A stretch of DNA of 64,000 nucleotides from Chthonomonadia bacterium (GTDB taxonomy: Bacteria > Armatimonadota > HRBIN16). The stretch covers positions 1 through 64,000 of the forward strand of contig JABUFA010000003.1 of the NCBI GenBank assembly GCA_013314755.1. The letters run 5' to 3'. Below are positions 61,299 through 64,000 of this stretch, one piece after another (within the stretch, counting starts at the first letter, position 1; every line of letters starts with the position of its first letter). Made by a program: the position numbers and the translations under genes. The notes beneath the pieces were generated by a model, which worked only from the letters and a program-made list of their open reading frames with translations, did not search any database and was not told where the DNA came from.

Positions 61299-62408
61299 AT
61301 GAAGCAACCTGTTCGCTGGCTTCGCACGGGCGGTTCGCTCGTGCTCCTTTTTCTGATAGCCCTTGCCGCCGCTGCCGAGCCGGTGGTGCTTCCGCCCGTC
61401 TGGACTGAGGCTCAGCTGGTTCAACATCTGACCGCTTCTCCTTTTGACGGGCGAGCACAGGTGGAGGGGAACCACTCTCTGAAGGCGCAGACGAACGTGA
61501 AGCCTCTCTTGCAGGACGAGGGCGGGTTCACCGGAGAGTACGGCTACTATCGCTTCTCCTCGCTGAGCGAACTGCGGATAAACCTCGCCCGCTGGCGGCT
61601 GAGCTACGCCTTCGGAATGGCAGACCGATTTGAAGGCGACGAAGGTGGAGCGCAGCTTTACCTGTACGGGGTGAACCTCGCTCAAATCCCTTCCGGCACG
61701 CTGAGCATCAGAGCGAAGCTCAACCGCTCGGCGGTCAATCGCTGGACCCTGGAACACCTTGTGTCCGTGCCGAGGGGATGGGTTTTGCTTGCGGGCAGCC
61801 TGTATCTGTCGCGGCGAGTCCAGCAGGGCACTCTGGCAGGTGCGTGGCAGGGCGGAGAGTTCGACGGGCAGATGGTGCTGGATTCCACGCGCGGGCTGGA
61901 TCCTGTTGAAACCCGAAGCGTGGGGTTGGGGGCACACCTGGCAGTTTCCCTGTCGCTTTCAGAGCGATGGCGGTTCGGCTTTTGGGGCGAAAACCTGCTG
62001 GGACACCTCTGGCAGCGCAAGGTGCGGCGAGTTACGGCTCATGTGCAGGCAAATACCATCGTGCCCGATGCGGACGGCTTCCTCCATGCAGCGCCTTTCC
62101 TGTCGGGGCGCGTGGACGACCTGTCGCGCGACCTCTCCCTCCAGAGGCAGGTTACCCTGGGGCTGGCATATCGCGGGCGCGGAGGTGCATGGCTCTTGTT
62201 CGCCTCGCATCGGGATGGCTGGGACTGGGCGCTGGGACACGCCCTGCGACACCGATGGCTTTTGTGCCATCTTCCCGATGGGCAGGTACAGGCTGGCTGG
62301 AAAGCAGGACAGTGGCAGGTGGTGTTGGGCTTATCGCACCTGAACCCTCTTCAGGCGAAACATGCCACGCTGGAGGTGCAGTGGGCGGTTCCACTGGGCG
62401 ATAAGTGA
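61299..62408 (+). CDS. exported beta-barrel-like protein, unknown
   Basis: 369 aa from MKQPVRWLRTGGSLVLLFLI (signal peptide ending AAAAEP); the track's GTG start adds 17 residues. The mature part alternates polar and hydrophobic residues like outer-membrane strands (INLARWRLSYAFGMADRF; VTLGLAYRGRGGAWLLFASH; VVLGLSHLNPLQAKHATLEV). No family is recognised. It begins 51 nt after the lipoprotein stop, in the same direction. Confidence 0.72.
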   Translation: MKQPVRWLRTGGSLVLLFLIALAAAAEPVVLPPVWTEAQLVQHLTASPFDGRAQVEGNHSLKAQTNVKPLLQDEGGFTGEYGYYRFSSLSELRINLARWRLSYAFGMADRFEGDEGGAQLYLYGVNLAQIPSGTLSIRAKLNRSAVNRWTLEHLVSVPRGWVLLAGSLYLSRRVQQGTLAGAWQGGEFDGQMVLDSTRGLDPVETRSVGLGAHLAVSLSLSERWRFGFWGENLLGHLWQRKVRRVTAHVQANTIVPDADGFLHAAPFLSGRVDDLSRDLSLQRQVTLGLAYRGRGGAWLLFASHRDGWDWALGHALRHRWLLCHLPDGQVQAGWKAGQWQVVLGLSHLNPLQAKHATLEVQWAVPLGDK

Positions 62409-62419
62409 TACGGCGAGTT

Positions 62420-62672
62420 CTCTGGAGGACGAGGCTCACACGGAGGTGTTGTCCACCTGCGGGTGGGCAACCACAAGGGGTTGCCCCTACAGACGGCTCA
62501 CCCGGAGGTTCGCCCTCCAATTGGGCGGGCAGGTCATTGTCTGGAGGGCGAGGCTCCCGCCGAGCCGATGCGCATCTAACCCTCACGAGGGAAGGGGAGA
62601 TTCTCCTCTCCCCGCGTCGGGGAGAGGAGGGGAGAGGGGTTTCAACCCTGGAAGGCGAGTCTCCCGCCGATC
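62420..62672. repeat. dispersed intergenic hairpin repeat, family 1 copy C
   Basis: The hairpin CCTCTCCCC-N5-GGGGAGAGG lies at 62605-62627, with GGCTCACCCGGAGGTTCGCC and two GGAGGGCGAGGCTCCCGCC-type modules around it. There is also a GCAACCACAAGGGGTTGCC hairpin near 62467. It occupies most of the 62409-62778 gap; a short CGTGTATAATGATAAC segment (62704-62719) may hold the -10 box of the next gene. Confidence 0.8.
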
Positions 62673-62778
62673 TATCATCGCTCTTTGAGCGAAGCGTGCG
62701 TAACGTGTATAATGATAACACTTGAGCAGGAAACCCTCTACCTCGGAGAACGATTTGCACACAGGCAGGAAGCACAGG

Positions 62779-64000
62779 ATGATCACCGTTGTCGGTCTGG
62801 GAGCAGGTTCGTCGTCCGCACTGTCGGCGCAGGCGTGGGAAGCGTTGCGTTCGGGGAAGCCGGTGTGGCTCCGCACGGCGATTCACCCCACGGTGACAGC
62901 CCTTCAGCAGGCGGGCATCCCTTTTCAATCCTTTGATTCGCTCTACGAGCAGGCAGAAGATTTCGACTCGCTGTATGCCCGGATTGTCGAGCAGGTCCTC
63001 GCGATGGCGCAGGAAGGGGACATCATCTATGCAGTGCCCGGTCACCCCTTAGTGGGCGAAGAGACGGTGCGCCTTCTGCTGGAGCGGGCGAAAGAGCAGG
63101 GCATCGCCGTGCATATCGTGGGCAGTAGCAGTTTCCTGGAGCCGACGCTGGAGGCTCTGGGGCTGTGTATTACCGATGGCGTGCAGGTAATTGATGCCCT
63201 CAGTGCCTCGCGGTATCCGCCCGACCAGTACATGCATGTGCTCTACTACCAGGTGTATGACCGTCTCGTGGCGTCTGAACTGAAGCTTCTTCTCCTGCGC
63301 TACTATCCTGAAGGGCATACCGTGCATGTGGTGCGGGCGGCGGGCGTGCCCACCGAGCAGAGTGTGCAGGCTGTGCCCCTGTACCAGCTGGACCGCGTGC
63401 AGGTGGACCATCTGACCAGCGTGCACGTTCCCCCTCTGCCTGCGGACGACCGGCGTGACTTTGCCGGACTGGTGCATATTGTGGCACGCCTTCGTGGACC
63501 CGGAGGGTGTCCCTGGGACAGGGAGCAGACGCACGAAACCCTGCGCACCTACCTGCTGGAGGAGACCTACGAGGTGCTGGATGCTATCAACGCGCATGAC
63601 GACGTGAAACTCTGCGAGGAGCTGGGCGATGTGCTGTTGCAGGTGGTGCTTCATGCGCAGCTGGCGAGCGAGGAAGGGCGTTTCGACATTCAGGACGTGG
63701 TGTACGAGCAGTGTGAGAAACTGGTGCGCCGGCATCCGCATGTGTTTGGCGATGTACAGGTGAAGGACAGCGCGGAGGTTCTGCGCAACTGGGAGCGCAT
63801 CAAGGCGGAAGAGAACAATCACGCTCCGCGACAGTCGGTGATGGACGGGGTGATACCCTCGCTACCTGCCCTGATGTTTGCGCTGGAGGTATCCAAGCGG
63901 GCGGTGAAGGTTGGCTTCGAGTGGCCCGACCTGCAGGGCGTGTTGGACAAGTTCCGCGAAGAGCAGGAGGAGCTGGCGGAAGCCATTGCGCAGGGCGACC
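62779..64000 (+). CDS. mazG: YabN-like methylase domain fused to MazG nucleotide pyrophosphohydrolase (cut by window end)
   Basis: 407 complete codons in the window, no stop; missing from the ORF track because it runs off the edge. The first ~225 aa resemble the tetrapyrrole-methylase fold of YabN (MITVVGLGAGSSSALSAQAW; GDIIYAVPGHPLVGEETVRL). MazG follows: LRGPGGCPWDREQTHETL (about 240), LLEETYEVLDAI and EELGDVLLQVVLHA with the metal-binding Glu/Asp, then KLVRRHPHVFGDV. A second MazG half starts near the edge (KFREEQEELAEAIAQ). It removes damaged or excess NTPs as pyrophosphate plus NMP. Confidence 0.93.
   Translation, partial: MITVVGLGAGSSSALSAQAWEALRSGKPVWLRTAIHPTVTALQQAGIPFQSFDSLYEQAEDFDSLYARIVEQVLAMAQEGDIIYAVPGHPLVGEETVRLLLERAKEQGIAVHIVGSSSFLEPTLEALGLCITDGVQVIDALSASRYPPDQYMHVLYYQVYDRLVASELKLLLLRYYPEGHTVHVVRAAGVPTEQSVQAVPLYQLDRVQVDHLTSVHVPPLPADDRRDFAGLVHIVARLRGPGGCPWDREQTHETLRTYLLEETYEVLDAINAHDDVKLCEELGDVLLQVVLHAQLASEEGRFDIQDVVYEQCEKLVRRHPHVFGDVQVKDSAEVLRNWERIKAEENNHAPRQSVMDGVIPSLPALMFALEVSKRAVKVGFEWPDLQGVLDKFREEQEELAEAIAQGD

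Overview
The window looks like a chromosomal segment of an Armatimonadota-type bacterium (roughly 55-60 % G+C by eye, probably a thermophile or hot-spring/compost lineage). The assignment is an inference. It rests on a prepilin-like protein with the [19 protein letters not shown]-terminus and a C-terminal FADGHA motif, a Tat-exported Gfo/Idh/MocA oxidoreductase, two DUF4091 proteins, DUF1080, GH38, heparinase-like and ceramidase-like proteins, dockerin repeats, and many non-coding dispersed hairpin repeats. I see no tRNA, rRNA, CRISPR array, phage gene or transposase.

Layout. 0.6-2.4 kb: DUF4091 protein. 2.4-8.3 kb (minus): pilB-type ATPase; then a block read from 8.3 kb downward: long SRP RNA, alpha/beta-hydrolase-like protein, dnaX, ybaB/ebfC, recR. 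8.3-11.4 kb (minus): ABC-2 transporter with a TPR protein. 11.6-19.9 kb: a polymorphic-toxin (RHS) locus. It has a TPR protein whose frame is broken at a G8 tract, a full-length secreted RHS protein with a cysteine-rich tip, a membrane protein, a second orphan RHS tip, a helical protein overlapping it, a DUF433/PIN-like toxin-antitoxin pair, and a decayed third RHS core. 20-28.7 kb: dockerin protein, Tat peptide plus amidase, TIM-barrel isomerase plus alkyltransferase-like protein (minus), two secreted hypothetical proteins, ApbE, and a Gfo/Idh/MocA oxidoreductase. 28.7-33.9 kb (minus): DUF4091 - ceramidase-like - coiled-coil nuclease-like operon. 34.1-35.4 kb: prepilin-like gene and a small membrane protein, with promoter and terminator. 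35.5-38.7 kb: a tightly coupled operon of four unknown proteins ending in a SurA/PpiC-type lipoprotein. 38.7-48 kb: galT, thioesterase, heparinase II/III-like protein and GH38 mannosidase, then a hairpin repeat array. 48.2-53 kb: LolA/TlpA fusion and a NurA-HerA pair. 53-62.4 kb: DUF1080, an MFS - Ycf46-type AAA - M60 peptidase operon, and two envelope proteins. 62.8 kb to the end: a YabN-MazG type protein cut by the window edge.

How they fit. Housekeeping DNA replication and repair genes (dnaX-ybaB-recR, NurA-HerA, the alkyltransferase-like protein) lie among many exported polysaccharide- and glycoconjugate-acting proteins, consistent with a saprophytic lifestyle. The accessory highlight is the RHS tip array at 16-19.9 kb. 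Three copies of the RHS core border different toxin tips and candidate immunity genes, a layout expected from tip replacement by recombination.
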